A DNA stretch of 49,653 nt from Coemansia sp. RSA 487 (lineage: Eukaryota > Kickxellomycota > Kickxellomycetes > Kickxellales > Kickxellaceae): contig JANBRJ010000113.1 of the NCBI GenBank assembly GCA_027577595.1, positions 1 through 49,653 on the forward strand, given 5' to 3'. Shown here piece by piece: positions 31,714-40,285 of this stretch. A program made the position numbers and the translations under genes. A model generated the notes under the pieces. It worked only from the letters and a program-made list of their open reading frames with translations. It was not told the origin of the DNA and searched no databases. Each line of letters begins with the position of its first letter. Position 1 is the first letter of the stretch.

Positions 31714-32571
31714 TCAAGAGTGAATCGTGTCTGCAATCCACCGCTCGATATGCTCGAGACCACCAGCATCGTGTCCCACCAACATTGAGGATTCGTTGAA
31801 TTGCACTGGGTTGGGCAAATCTTCAAAGGAGAACTTTTTGCCATCGTAGCCCAAAAAGTCCGCTGCCTTATCGTCTGCGGCAGCATCGTCATCGTTGTGG
31901 CCAAGGGACCTTGTTGAAGCCTGGCGAGACGCACGCAGGTTGTTGATTTCGTCCTCAAGCATGGCCTTGATGCGGACATTGGACAGCGACGAGGGCTCGT
32001 CCTGCTTGTTGCACAATAGAAGAACAGGACACTCTTTTTCCTGAACATGTTTGTTTGCAAGAACTTCGTAGAGGACTTCAGCTGTTGCTCGAAGCGACTG
32101 CGATATGGTCGAGCTGTCAACAACGAAGAGCACGCCCTTTGCTAGAGCCAAATGCGAGTCTCTATCGAATTTGAATTTCGGGTGTCCAGGTATATCGATC
32201 AGCAGGGCGTTGGCTTCGTGGATATCGGATTCCGCTGTATTGATAGCCATGGACGCCAAAGTTTCCGGTAACGAGGGTTTGGAGCTGACAAGCTTTGTAG
32301 TTTTGTCGCCATCGTTCTCGTTGCTCTGGCGGTTACGCGATGTTGGGAACCGCAAGTAGTACCAGAGCGACGTTTTTCCTGACTGCGTTGGTCCAGTTAT
32401 TAAAATGGCATTGTTGGTGGTTCCACGTCGTTTGGAAAGGAGCGAGGCGGCAGGTGCGCCTGCTGCCAGTGCAATTCCCTGGCTGCTGATTTTTGCCGAT
32501 TGCTTGTTCAGCAAGTACCATGTTGTCAGGACAAGAAGGACAAGAGAACCGAGCACGATTAAGAGAAGCAT
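31714..32571 (-). CDS. SRP102: Signal recognition particle receptor beta subunit
   Basis: A 285-residue single-anchor GTPase. An N-terminal membrane helix (about 1-22) is followed by G1 GPTQSGKTS (60-68), G3 DIPGHPKF (126-133) and G4 NKQD (188-191). The layout, with an N-terminal anchor and an Arf/Sar-like G domain whose G3 is D-PGH, matches SRP receptor beta (SRPRB; yeast Srp102). It anchors the alpha subunit to the ER membrane for co-translational targeting. An acidic Asp/Ala insert (about 222-235) precedes a C-terminal FSFEDLPNPVQF segment of the family. It converges on SET2 with only 95 bases between stop codons. Confidence 0.88.
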   Translation of the reverse strand: MLLLIVLGSLVLLVLTTWYLLNKQSAKISSQGIALAAGAPAASLLSKRRGTTNNAILITGPTQSGKTSLWYYLRFPTSRNRQSNENDGDKTTKLVSSKPSLPETLASMAINTAESDIHEANALLIDIPGHPKFKFDRDSHLALAKGVLFVVDSSTISQSLRATAEVLYEVLANKHVQEKECPVLLLCNKQDEPSSLSNVRIKAMLEDEINNLRASRQASTRSLGHNDDDAAADDKAADFLGYDGKKFSFEDLPNPVQFNESSMLVGHDAGGLEHIERWIADTIHS

Positions 32572-34146
32572 CTTTACCCTTGTTTATAATTACAAAATAT
32601 GAAAGATGAGCTGCTAGAAAAGGAGAAAAAAGAAAAGGAAAGTGAAAAAACGACTGTGTTTGCCTGAAAGCGGGTTGAGCTACAAGCTTGATTTAGCGAA
32701 CATACGTGTGATCATAATTGTGATCAGGCATCTACTATATTTTATTTCAAAATGCAATAGACAATAGAATCGCGAAAAGAGTAAAAGGCCAGCGCATTCA
32801 TGATGTGTACAGTGAACATGCTAGCAGACGCCCCTAGAACATGTGCAACTATCAAACAAAAGCATGCAATAGAAAGGCGAAAGCTAGGATTAAGCTTTAC
32901 TTTTTAGCAATAGAAATGCTCTTTGACAATAGGACAAAGAAGACAGATATTGCAACATTTGCGCTATTTTGCAAAAGAATACTCATTGTTCGGTTATTTA
33001 CTTGTGCGGCTCTTAAGGAAAAGAACGTGTAAAGAGCGCAAAAAATTACATTTAGTATACATGGGGAACATCTAATGTGCATTTCTGCTGCTGGGTTTTT
33101 TCTGTGGCAAGTGTCTTTCTTCAAAACAAGAGGTGTTTCAAAGAGTAAATAGCAGATAAAGCGTCTTTTATTCCTTTTGAGTGACGAATTTGCGTTTTCT
33201 TATTCGACATCGTCATGCAAGGATAAAGAAAGACATTTAGCTTCCCACTTCGAGCCAAAAAGAAAGTATGTTTCTTTGCGAATAATGGTGTGACACGCTC
33301 AAATCTGACAATGTGAGTATGCATATATAAATATGCAAATGCGTTGTTGCTCAATCCGTTATCTAGTGTGTGTGTGGCTAAATTGGCTTGAAACAGAGAA
33401 AGAGAGAGACAGAGATAAATGCTAGCTGTAAATCACCAGGGCATATTATCCGCTATTGGAAGAATTTAGGTGGTACTTTTTTGTTGAATGGAGCATGCAA
33501 AATGCAATGGAGCAACAAAAGCTACAAGAAACAGGACCGAAATAGCGTGAATTACATAAACAAGGTTAGCAATAATAAGATATTCACATTTTGGCCCACG
33601 CATATATGGACCAAATGCAGAAAGAAGTTTCTTTAAGACTTTGCGAACTCTCATACCTGAACCAGAAAAAAGTGGCCAATGCCAAAAAAGAAAAAGAGAT
33701 CCTTTTGGGATTTGTATTTGATAATATGCGTCCTTTCATGTTTGTGCGTTGAAAAGGGAAAAAGAATGGATGGATGATGTGCGAATTGTTTATCGATTAT
33801 GTGGCTAGTGTCTTTGGCATCCAGTTGTTGCTTTTGACTCATACACACAGCATATCCAAAGTGATATGAAAATCCGCGCCAAAAATACTTAAACGGTGTC
33901 ACCTCCTTTCTCTCAGTTGCAAGATATGTTTTTTTGGTGTTGCTGATTTATCGTCTTTCGGCTTTCTTTTGCTCTTTAATTTTCTGTTTTGTTTTAGGAC
34001 CCATTTTGCTTTATCAGCAAACATATTACAGCATACTATTCTCTTGTTTCATACTCTGGTTGCAAAGTTGTGGATTTTTATAAAAAAAATCCTCTCGTTA
34101 TATTCAAATACTCTTTGTACATCAAATAAAACCTTTCTCTACGACA
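32572..34146. other. 1.6-kb AT-rich intergenic region
   Basis: The region between the start of the SRP receptor gene (minus) and the SANT-like gene (plus), so divergent promoters. It is AT-rich throughout. Frames on both strands are short and unlike any family. A GA-rich run lies near 33398-33417. No RNA gene or repeat with a second copy in the window was found. Confidence 0.4.
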
Positions 34147-34905
34147 ATGACTAGACGCGATATTCTGCTGGATTTCAGTGATAAGGTGGCCTTTGTCGCC
34201 CGGAAGCACTTTGATACCACCTACCGAGGACGGGCCGACTGGGAAGCAGTATCATCAGAGATGCAGATCCCGCTAATCCACTGTCTACAAAACCTGGACA
34301 GCAGATACCCGCCATTTGTTGCGCGACACATCCCTGAGACAGTCGAATGGTCGGTGGAGGATATTTCGGCACTAAAGTCGTTCACCGAGACGTATTTCCA
34401 GGAATATATGACTGTAGATGACTGGACCCTGGCCGGAAAGTACATGAACATTTGCTACTCAGACTGCATTGCCAAAATGTGGGCGCTAAGCACATTCCAA
34501 ATGACACCGTTACTGTTTTCGCAAATATCAGAGTATCGACAAGCAGGGCTGCTGTGGCCTACGATATGCTGTAAAATAGCAGCCACCGCACTACCGGCAG
34601 ATACACCTCCGTGTTCGTCTGATATTGTTAGATATATGTATTCGACGACAAACAGGGACCAGCTGAAGCCGACGAAGCGTCCAAAAGCGCAGTTTCGTAT
34701 TAGCAAGCATCAGACTTGGACGGCAGATGAAGATAAGAAACTACTTGACTTGCTTAACCGGTTCGACGATGGCCATGACATTGACTGGAATTTTATCAGC
34801 AAGTCTATTGGACATAGCAAGAACGCGTGTAGGTACCGCCGTATTCTCCTTACCAGGTCCACAAACTCCAAATCCAGCAGGTCTTCCAGCGCCGACTCAC
34901 AGTAA
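34147..34905 (+). CDS. SANT/Myb-like domain protein
   Basis: A 252-residue protein with a recognisable SANT/Myb repeat near the C terminus (about 186-232): a W-T--ED--LL pattern (TWTADEDKKLLDLL), then DWNFISKSIGHSKNAC and YRR. Two weaker, degenerate helical segments with spaced tryptophans (around 25-50, DWEAVSSEM, and 66-110, VEWSVEDISALK...DDWTLAGKYM) look like further diverged Myb repeats. The tail is Ser/Arg-rich. This suggests a DNA- or chromatin-binding protein in the nucleus. I do not recognise an ortholog; Myb-like single-copy families of this sort are common and fast evolving in fungi. The start Met follows an AT-rich leader. Confidence 0.65.
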   Translation: MTRRDILLDFSDKVAFVARKHFDTTYRGRADWEAVSSEMQIPLIHCLQNLDSRYPPFVARHIPETVEWSVEDISALKSFTETYFQEYMTVDDWTLAGKYMNICYSDCIAKMWALSTFQMTPLLFSQISEYRQAGLLWPTICCKIAATALPADTPPCSSDIVRYMYSTTNRDQLKPTKRPKAQFRISKHQTWTADEDKKLLDLLNRFDDGHDIDWNFISKSIGHSKNACRYRRILLTRSTNSKSSRSSSADSQ

Positions 34906-35816
34906 GATACCATTCTCTCCTTTCTCTAGCACATAGACAGACTTGCATTTTTCTTATTATTATTTTCTGTATACTACACATGTTCTTATTCTGCAATAAT
35001 AGCCTCTACATGTTTCAACAGAATTAGCATATATTCACACAATAGATGTAAGGAAGGAAAACGTACAATAAGGTAAACAAAAGAAGGAAGCGGAGCTGAA
35101 TGAAATCCCGTCAAGGATCCAGAACTTTATTCTTTTTGAAAGTTGTGTTGTGCTACAGTGGTAAGACGATGTTTTTGATCGTGGTTCAGCAAAGAGGCAG
35201 CAAGCAGCGTGGTTGCAAATGATGGAAAACAGCGCAGGCATTATTGCACAAAGCCAAATACCAAGAAACATCATAGAAGGTCCAAAGAAAACGATCTGGC
35301 AGTGTTTACACAGGACAACCATACAAACGCTACAACTGTATTTGTTAAAAGGCACGAGATAACGATAAAGAAAGCAACATCTGCAGAGCATAGCTACTGA
35401 GCTAGCATCTGCTGGTGGATGGCGTGCCGGGTAGAAAACAAGTGGGCCTTCCATATGAGCGATAGTACAGTGGGTAGCCAATGTTTTTTCTGCTCAACCT
35501 TTAAATACTAGTCCATTCTCTCTAGCTTCTTTTATTTTATAAAACAATTCATACTTGCCGTTTCTGCAAACGTTGGATGTTTATCATATCGTGGTGTCAT
35601 GTCATGGGTAAAAGAAGCAATAAATGCACTGAAAGTAAATAAAAACATTGGCTCACCACTTTAACTTTTCTTACTTTGACCAGGAATATCTTTCTCTTTT
35701 CAGTTTATGCTCTGATGTGTAGACCAACATTGTTCTAGTGATCTGCCTTTCTTCAAAAAAAGTATTAACGACATATAATTGAAAGTGGAAGAAAGTTGTT
35801 TAAAGGCTACTACTCG
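34906..35816. other. Intergenic region carrying repeat copy A
   Basis: Between the convergent SANT-like and Clr4-like genes. Its middle is filled by a 364-base repeat (35297-35660) that recurs inverted at 39.3-39.7 kb. The part from 34906 to 35296 holds no recognisable gene. Confidence 0.5.
35297..35660 (-). repeat. Dispersed repeat, copy A
   Basis: This stretch, read on the minus strand, matches 39317-39687 on the plus strand over its whole length. The half toward 35300 is the better conserved, roughly nine in ten bases by eye. Differences include single-base and two-base indels that break any shared frame, so the repeat is not conserved as coding sequence. Inside, the phrase CAGTGGGTAGCCAATG (35468-35483) faces AACATTGGCTCACCACT (35644-35660) as an inverted repeat. 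That gives a MITE-like subunit of about 195 bases. I cannot name the family. Confidence 0.8.
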
Positions 35817-36932
35817 CTAGGCGAATATATAGCCGCGACAGAGAGGCGATCCACACTGGCACCTAAATGTAGAGACATCAGGGATTGTGGTCTCTGTGTT
35901 GGATTCCAAGGGCATAGACGGGTTGTAGTCAAAGTTGAGCTCCTCACCAACCGCAATATCTCGCAATGCAAAGAACGCCAGCTCATGGAGCCTGGGGTCC
36001 AGATGGTTGATGTAGACGCTCCAGATGCCCATATTGGGCTCGCACGAGTGGTTGAAGAAGTGGGACACGTTGCCGTACTGCCTGGCGTCAATAGTGAAAC
36101 ACGAGTTCTTTCCATACGCGACCTCCTTATCCAGATCAAACAGATATGAGGTGTTCGTCTTCTCCAGGTTCTCGGACTCCTCAAACGACATCAGCTTGCC
36201 TGTGTAGCGGCAGATGTACTCGCCCTTGCGGATCTTCTTGCGCGTAACGACGCCCCAGCCCTTGGATGACGTGCGGTAGATGTCCATTTCAATCGGATTG
36301 CCACGCTGGACGACGCGGTTCGGGCAGTCGATGGAGCACGCGCACGCGTCGCTGCACTCGATGATGCACTGCAGATGCTCCGTACACAGGAGCCCGTCCT
36401 CGTCGTAGTATGGCACTTGCATGCACTCGCACTCGGAGCCGCATTGGCCACCCATGCATGAGCACGGGAACATGACGGTGGACGGGTGCGGCACCGCTTG
36501 CGTGCACACGTACCCATCGACGTACGTAAAGTTGCGTGGCACCTTTACATTATCCACTGTATTGATCAGTCGGATCTTGTGGTGCGCTGGACAGTCCCAC
36601 AGCTTGGTTACGTCGATCCCTGAGGTGTAGGTCTGCCGCTCCTTGACTCTTGCATTGCTAGCCTTCCGCTGTTTGTAAAGGGCCACTATATCGGGGCAGT
36701 CCAGGTTCTCTTCGGGCTCCCATGTGTTGTCCTCGGACCCGTAGCCTTTCCATTTCAGAAAGTAGTACTGCTTCCCGTGGATACGCTGCTCATCGACGAT
36801 CTCCTCAACCTCGTATTCTTCTTCTTCTTGGTATTCTTCGTCTTCTTCTTCGTCTTCTTCTTCCTCCTCCTCGTCCTCTTCGTCGTGGTAGTCATATTTG
36901 GCTACATTGTCGGCTAGTTCTTGGGCTTTCAT
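35817..36932 (-). CDS. H3K9 methyltransferase, Clr4/SUV39 type
   Basis: I choose the Met of [10 protein letters not shown] at 36932, giving 371 residues; the frame is open to a Met at 36986, which would add 18 basic residues. Domains in order: an acidic Glu/Asp tract (about 17-40), a chromodomain (about 40-87, [10 protein letters not shown]...FLKWKGY...TWEPEENL), a pre-SET zinc-binding region rich in Cys ([14 protein letters not shown] to [10 protein letters not shown]), SET with [18 protein letters not shown] and ELNFDY, and post-[13 protein letters not shown] at the extreme C terminus. Chromodomain plus pre-SET/SET/post-SET is the Clr4/SUV39H architecture: it writes and reads H3K9 methylation to build heterochromatin. 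Length is normal and no intron is seen. Confidence 0.92.
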   Translation of the reverse strand: MKAQELADNVAKYDYHDEEDEEEEEEDEEEDEEYQEEEEYEVEEIVDEQRIHGKQYYFLKWKGYGSEDNTWEPEENLDCPDIVALYKQRKASNARVKERQTYTSGIDVTKLWDCPAHHKIRLINTVDNVKVPRNFTYVDGYVCTQAVPHPSTVMFPCSCMGGQCGSECECMQVPYYDEDGLLCTEHLQCIIECSDACACSIDCPNRVVQRGNPIEMDIYRTSSKGWGVVTRKKIRKGEYICRYTGKLMSFEESENLEKTNTSYLFDLDKEVAYGKNSCFTIDARQYGNVSHFFNHSCEPNMGIWSVYINHLDPRLHELAFFALRDIAVGEELNFDYNPSMPLESNTETTIPDVSTFRCQCGSPLCRGYIFA

Positions 36933-37927
36933 TGTCCTTCTCGATTCTCTCATTCTTGGGCAAGGCTTCAAAGATACTTGAGGCAATTCTTACCCTTCCG
37001 CGTACGTATGTGTATGCGTTTGTGTGGCTTGTTCAACAGTTCAATGGCTTGTTCGGATATTGCGTTGGGAGTGAGGAAATTAACGAGGTGCAGAGACCAT
37101 GGTCTCAAAAAAGTACAAAATAATATGATGATTGTGATCCAAAAGAAGCAAGATGGATGCTATTGAGCTGGCAAAGTGCGGTTTTTTTTTGCGATACAAA
37201 AGCACAGGGGAAATTAGTAAGCAGTTTATGGAAACCTGTCAGTGGATGCAAAAAAGTTACTGACTCCCTCCTCCTTCTCAGGATCCGAATTCTGGTTCCT
37301 GGAATCAACAAAAAATAAATAAATAAACCCTGGCCGTGAACTTTTTTCCACACTCATTTTTGTTTTTTGCCTTTTCAGTTCTGCAAGCCAGAAATCGCTC
37401 CCTGAAATACTTTCCACAACACTGCTGGCGATCGCTTTCATATGTCTCCAAAAGTGGAAAAAGGAAACCCTGACACCTTTTTTCTCTTGCCACACAAAAG
37501 TGTAACACGTCAATTTGCACACCCCTGCAAAGTTCCTAAAGCAGCCCAAAGACTTCATGGTCTCGTTTTCTTTCTCTCTTTCTCCTTTTCACAACTGTAC
37601 CTTTTGCAATCCTCCTTTTCTCACTCACACACACACTCTCTCTCCCTCTCGCATCTCTGTCATCCTGCTCCGCACATCTATTCTGTACTGTTACATCTCC
37701 ACTTTTCCGTCCGTAAAAGGTTGCCCATTTCTACCTGGGAGCCATCGCTTTTTCTCTATTGTACCTTTTATATTGTCATAAAGAAAACAAAAGCTTAAAA
37801 GAGGGGCTGGCCATTATTGTATTTTAATAGATATTGTATAAACGCTGCTGCTTTTTTTTACTCCACTACACCTTTCTCCTCTTTTCCTTTCTTTACCAAT
37901 TTCTTTGTACAGTTTGTAATTTGGTTA
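36933..37927. promoter_or_regulatory. Divergent promoter of Clr4-like gene and ERF4, pyrimidine-rich
   Basis: About 1 kb between two divergent starts. Before ERF4 the plus strand is strongly pyrimidine-rich with CT and CA runs (for example 37560-37660) and a tail of T runs to 37915. Such CT-blocks precede several starts in this window and are common in fungal core promoters. No gene is seen inside. Confidence 0.4.
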
Positions 37928-39310
37928 ATGTCGGGTGATAGTTCGTCAGAGCATTGGTCCTTTGAGAACCTTACTCACAGCATAGATTCCTCGGGACGCC
38001 CACTCGCAGCAACAGCAGCCGCCGACCTGCCGCCCAAACACCAGCAGCAAAACCCACCACTCTCGCTTGTTCTCCGCAATCCCTATAGCACTAGCAGCAA
38101 CAGCAGCAACACACCGATAGGACGCAACAGCTCCACGACAATTCGGTCGCCCAGTGCTGGCAGTATCCACGCAACCCGTCTACACCGGCAGCAGCGCAAG
38201 TACATTTCGCAGCAGCGCCCCGATTCGTTCTCGTCCGAGACCTTTTCACTCAATTACAGCGAACACAATTCAAAACAGCATTTGTTGTACTCGCAGGCGT
38301 CGCAGAACAGCATGTACGCTACAGAAAACACAAGCGGGCCCCAGATGCCTGCGTCGCCAACGTCGTCTGGCAGCCCGGGCATGCATCCAGCGCAGGCGTC
38401 GATGCACAGCGACCGCGCGGTGTTTGTGCCCAGCCGCCAACCGGAAATCAGCCCATCGTTTTCGGGTGGCGCAGCAGGTGTGCATAATCTGCGCATGTAC
38501 AGCAGCGCCAGCCCACCGCCTCCGCAACTGCCCCCGCCGGCGGCCGCCCACATGCGGCTATCGGACGACACCAACGACAGCAGGCGACGACAACCAAACA
38601 GCATTGTGCCGCTGTCTGGCCCGCGAGGCCAGAGCGCACAGGGCCGCCCACGCAGCAGCAGCATATACCCGAACCGCAAAAACAGCAGCGCTCGTGCTGC
38701 CGCAGTGCCTGTGGGGCAGCGAGGCAGTGCCGCCGGCGCACCTGACAGCATGACCAACGTGTTCTTTCCGCGCGCTGCTGCCTCTACCACCAGCAGACCC
38801 ACGTCTCACGAGCAGGGCAGCGACAACGATCCGCTGGCACGCAAGCGATACGATATCCCAGCCACAGGAGATGACGGACCGCCGCCTATCCATGTCTCGA
38901 GTATCCCGCGACAATGGCAGCGTGTGCGTATAGAGCGCGACTACTCGCACGGCGTGGCGCGGCAGTTCTCGCTGACAGTGCCAACACAGCTGGGCGTGCG
39001 TGTCGACGAGCACCGGTTCAAGCGGTTTGTGCGCCGGATAAACCTCATGCTCAAGGAGGCTGAGGAATCGACGCTGCGCAATGTCGCCGAGGGCTGTCTG
39101 GCGTTTGCGACGCTCTATCTGTCGACCCTGGTCATCAAGCCGCATTTTAACAAAACCTTGGACCGGATATCAAAATTCGTCGAAGCGGAAAACAAGACTG
39201 TCTTCCGTCCTGCTGGTCTGATGGTCATTGATCCCAGGCAGACTGCGTTCATGTTTATAGAGGTCCTGTTGTTGGACCACAGTGGTGACCCAATGCTTTT
39301 TCGCTTTTAA
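37928..39310 (+). CDS. ERF4: Ras palmitoyltransferase subunit ERF4 (GOLGA7 domain)
   Basis: I start at the Met of MSGDSSSEHW (460 residues); the open frame upstream to 37817 encodes a hydrophobic leader with no family match. The first ~320 residues are disordered, rich in Ser, Gln, Pro and Ala. The C-terminal part (about 325-450) is the ERF4/GOLGA7 domain: VRIERDYSHGVARQFSL, then PTQLGVRVDEHRFKRFV, INLMLKEAEESTLRNVAEGCLAF, and NKTVFRPAGLMVIDPR. Erf4 forms the ER-bound palmitoyltransferase with the DHHC protein Erf2 and acts on Ras in yeast. The final ten residues (HSGDPMLFRF) and the stop fall inside a partial copy of the dispersed repeat, so the native C terminus may have been replaced. Confidence 0.85.
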   Translation: MSGDSSSEHWSFENLTHSIDSSGRPLAATAAADLPPKHQQQNPPLSLVLRNPYSTSSNSSNTPIGRNSSTTIRSPSAGSIHATRLHRQQRKYISQQRPDSFSSETFSLNYSEHNSKQHLLYSQASQNSMYATENTSGPQMPASPTSSGSPGMHPAQASMHSDRAVFVPSRQPEISPSFSGGAAGVHNLRMYSSASPPPPQLPPPAAAHMRLSDDTNDSRRRQPNSIVPLSGPRGQSAQGRPRSSSIYPNRKNSSARAAAVPVGQRGSAAGAPDSMTNVFFPRAAASTTSRPTSHEQGSDNDPLARKRYDIPATGDDGPPPIHVSSIPRQWQRVRIERDYSHGVARQFSLTVPTQLGVRVDEHRFKRFVRRINLMLKEAEESTLRNVAEGCLAFATLYLSTLVIKPHFNKTLDRISKFVEAENKTVFRPAGLMVIDPRQTAFMFIEVLLLDHSGDPMLFRF

Positions 39311-39315
39311 TACAG
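39281..39315 (+). repeat. Partial tandem copy of the repeat end
   Basis: AGTGGTGACCCAATGC and the T-run after it repeat, with changes, as CAGTGAGCCAATGC with its T-run directly downstream (39316-39349). The first unit encodes the last residues and stop of ERF4; the second is the start of repeat copy B. Confidence 0.65.
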
Positions 39316-39316
39316 C

Positions 39317-39687
39317 AGTGAGCCAATGCTTTTTTACTTTCAATACATTTACTGTTTCCTTTACTCGTGGAATGGCACCAAGGCGTGCTAAACTTGTAGC
39401 GTTTGTAGAAACAACAAGTATGCGTTGTTGTCTTTTGTTGTTTTATAGAATAAAAAAACTAGAGAGAATGGACTAGTATTTAAAGTCTGAGCAGAAAAAA
39501 CATTGGCTACCCACTGTACTATCGCTCATATGGAAGGCCCACTTGTTTTCTATCCAGCACACCCATCCACCGGCAGGTGCTAGCTCAGTAGCTGTGTTCT
39601 GTAGATGTTGCTTTCTTTATCGTCATCGTGCCTTTTAACAAATACAGTTGTAGCATTTGTATGGTTGTCCTGTGTAGATGCTGCCAG
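39317..39687 (+). repeat. Dispersed repeat, copy B
   Basis: The inverted partner of 35297-35660. It begins AGTGAGCCAATGC, includes the inward-facing phrase CATTGGCTACCCACTG at 39501-39516, and ends near CTGCCAG. It contains TAGCTCAGTAG at 39581-39591, which fits the Pol III A-box pattern, but I find no B box at the right distance, so a SINE label is not justified. Copy B lies immediately after ERF4 and about 600 bases before the Fanzor start. Confidence 0.8.
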
Positions 39688-40285
39688 TGTAACTTATTCT
39701 TGGTTGAAGTGTGGCGTAGATTAGATTTATTAGCTTGCAAAACAAACGACATGGAAAGATCAAAGAAAACTGACAAAAAACAAGAATGCATAAAATATGA
39801 TGACAAAAGAGAGAGCAAGCAAACATCAGTTAACAGAAATAGAAGGGAGCACTAGTGTCTGAAGAGAGAATAGGAGATGATTACAACAGACAGAAAACGA
39901 AGTGTTGATAACAGTTAAAAACGAGAAAGAAAAAGAAGCATTGAAAAGGAAAGCGTGTTTGTTGAGGGCATTTGTACTTCTGCCGTATTGCATCTGCTTC
40001 TCCCTCGATGTGTGCTGCGAAAAATAAATACAATCTGATAAAAGAATACAATCTGATAAAAAGAAAATGAAATATATCTACGAAAAATAATCGAGAAACA
40101 AAAAAACGGATGGGAGAGAAGAGCTTACCTTCCTATCGCAAGAATAAAAAGCTATATTCCCCTAGTAAGTAGCTACAAAGAATAGAAAATACTTTTCCTT
40201 GTATTGCAGCTACATTTTCTTATTATTTATTAAACCTACAAAATCTCATAACCTCATTTTTTCCTTTTGTTTCAACACATTTCCG
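39688..40285. other. AT-rich leader of the Fanzor gene
   Basis: About 600 AT-rich bases between repeat copy B and the Fanzor start. It holds an 18-base tandem duplication (AATACAATCTGATAAAAG at 40027-40044, repeated at 40045-40063). It should contain the Fanzor promoter and perhaps the element's left end, but I cannot see an end signal. Confidence 0.4.

Noticed and set aside
35035-35481. Minus-strand frame of 148 residues through repeat copy A
   Set aside because: The matching part of copy B carries frame-breaking indels, so the similarity is of DNA and not of a protein.
39581-39591. TAGCTCAGTAG as a Pol III A box, suggesting a tRNA-derived SINE
   Set aside because: No B box (GGTTCGANNCC-like) at a suitable distance in either repeat copy.
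40199-40285. 29-residue N-terminal extension of the Fanzor
   Set aside because: Aromatic, AT-rich translation of the leader; the Met at 40286 starts the family-like region.
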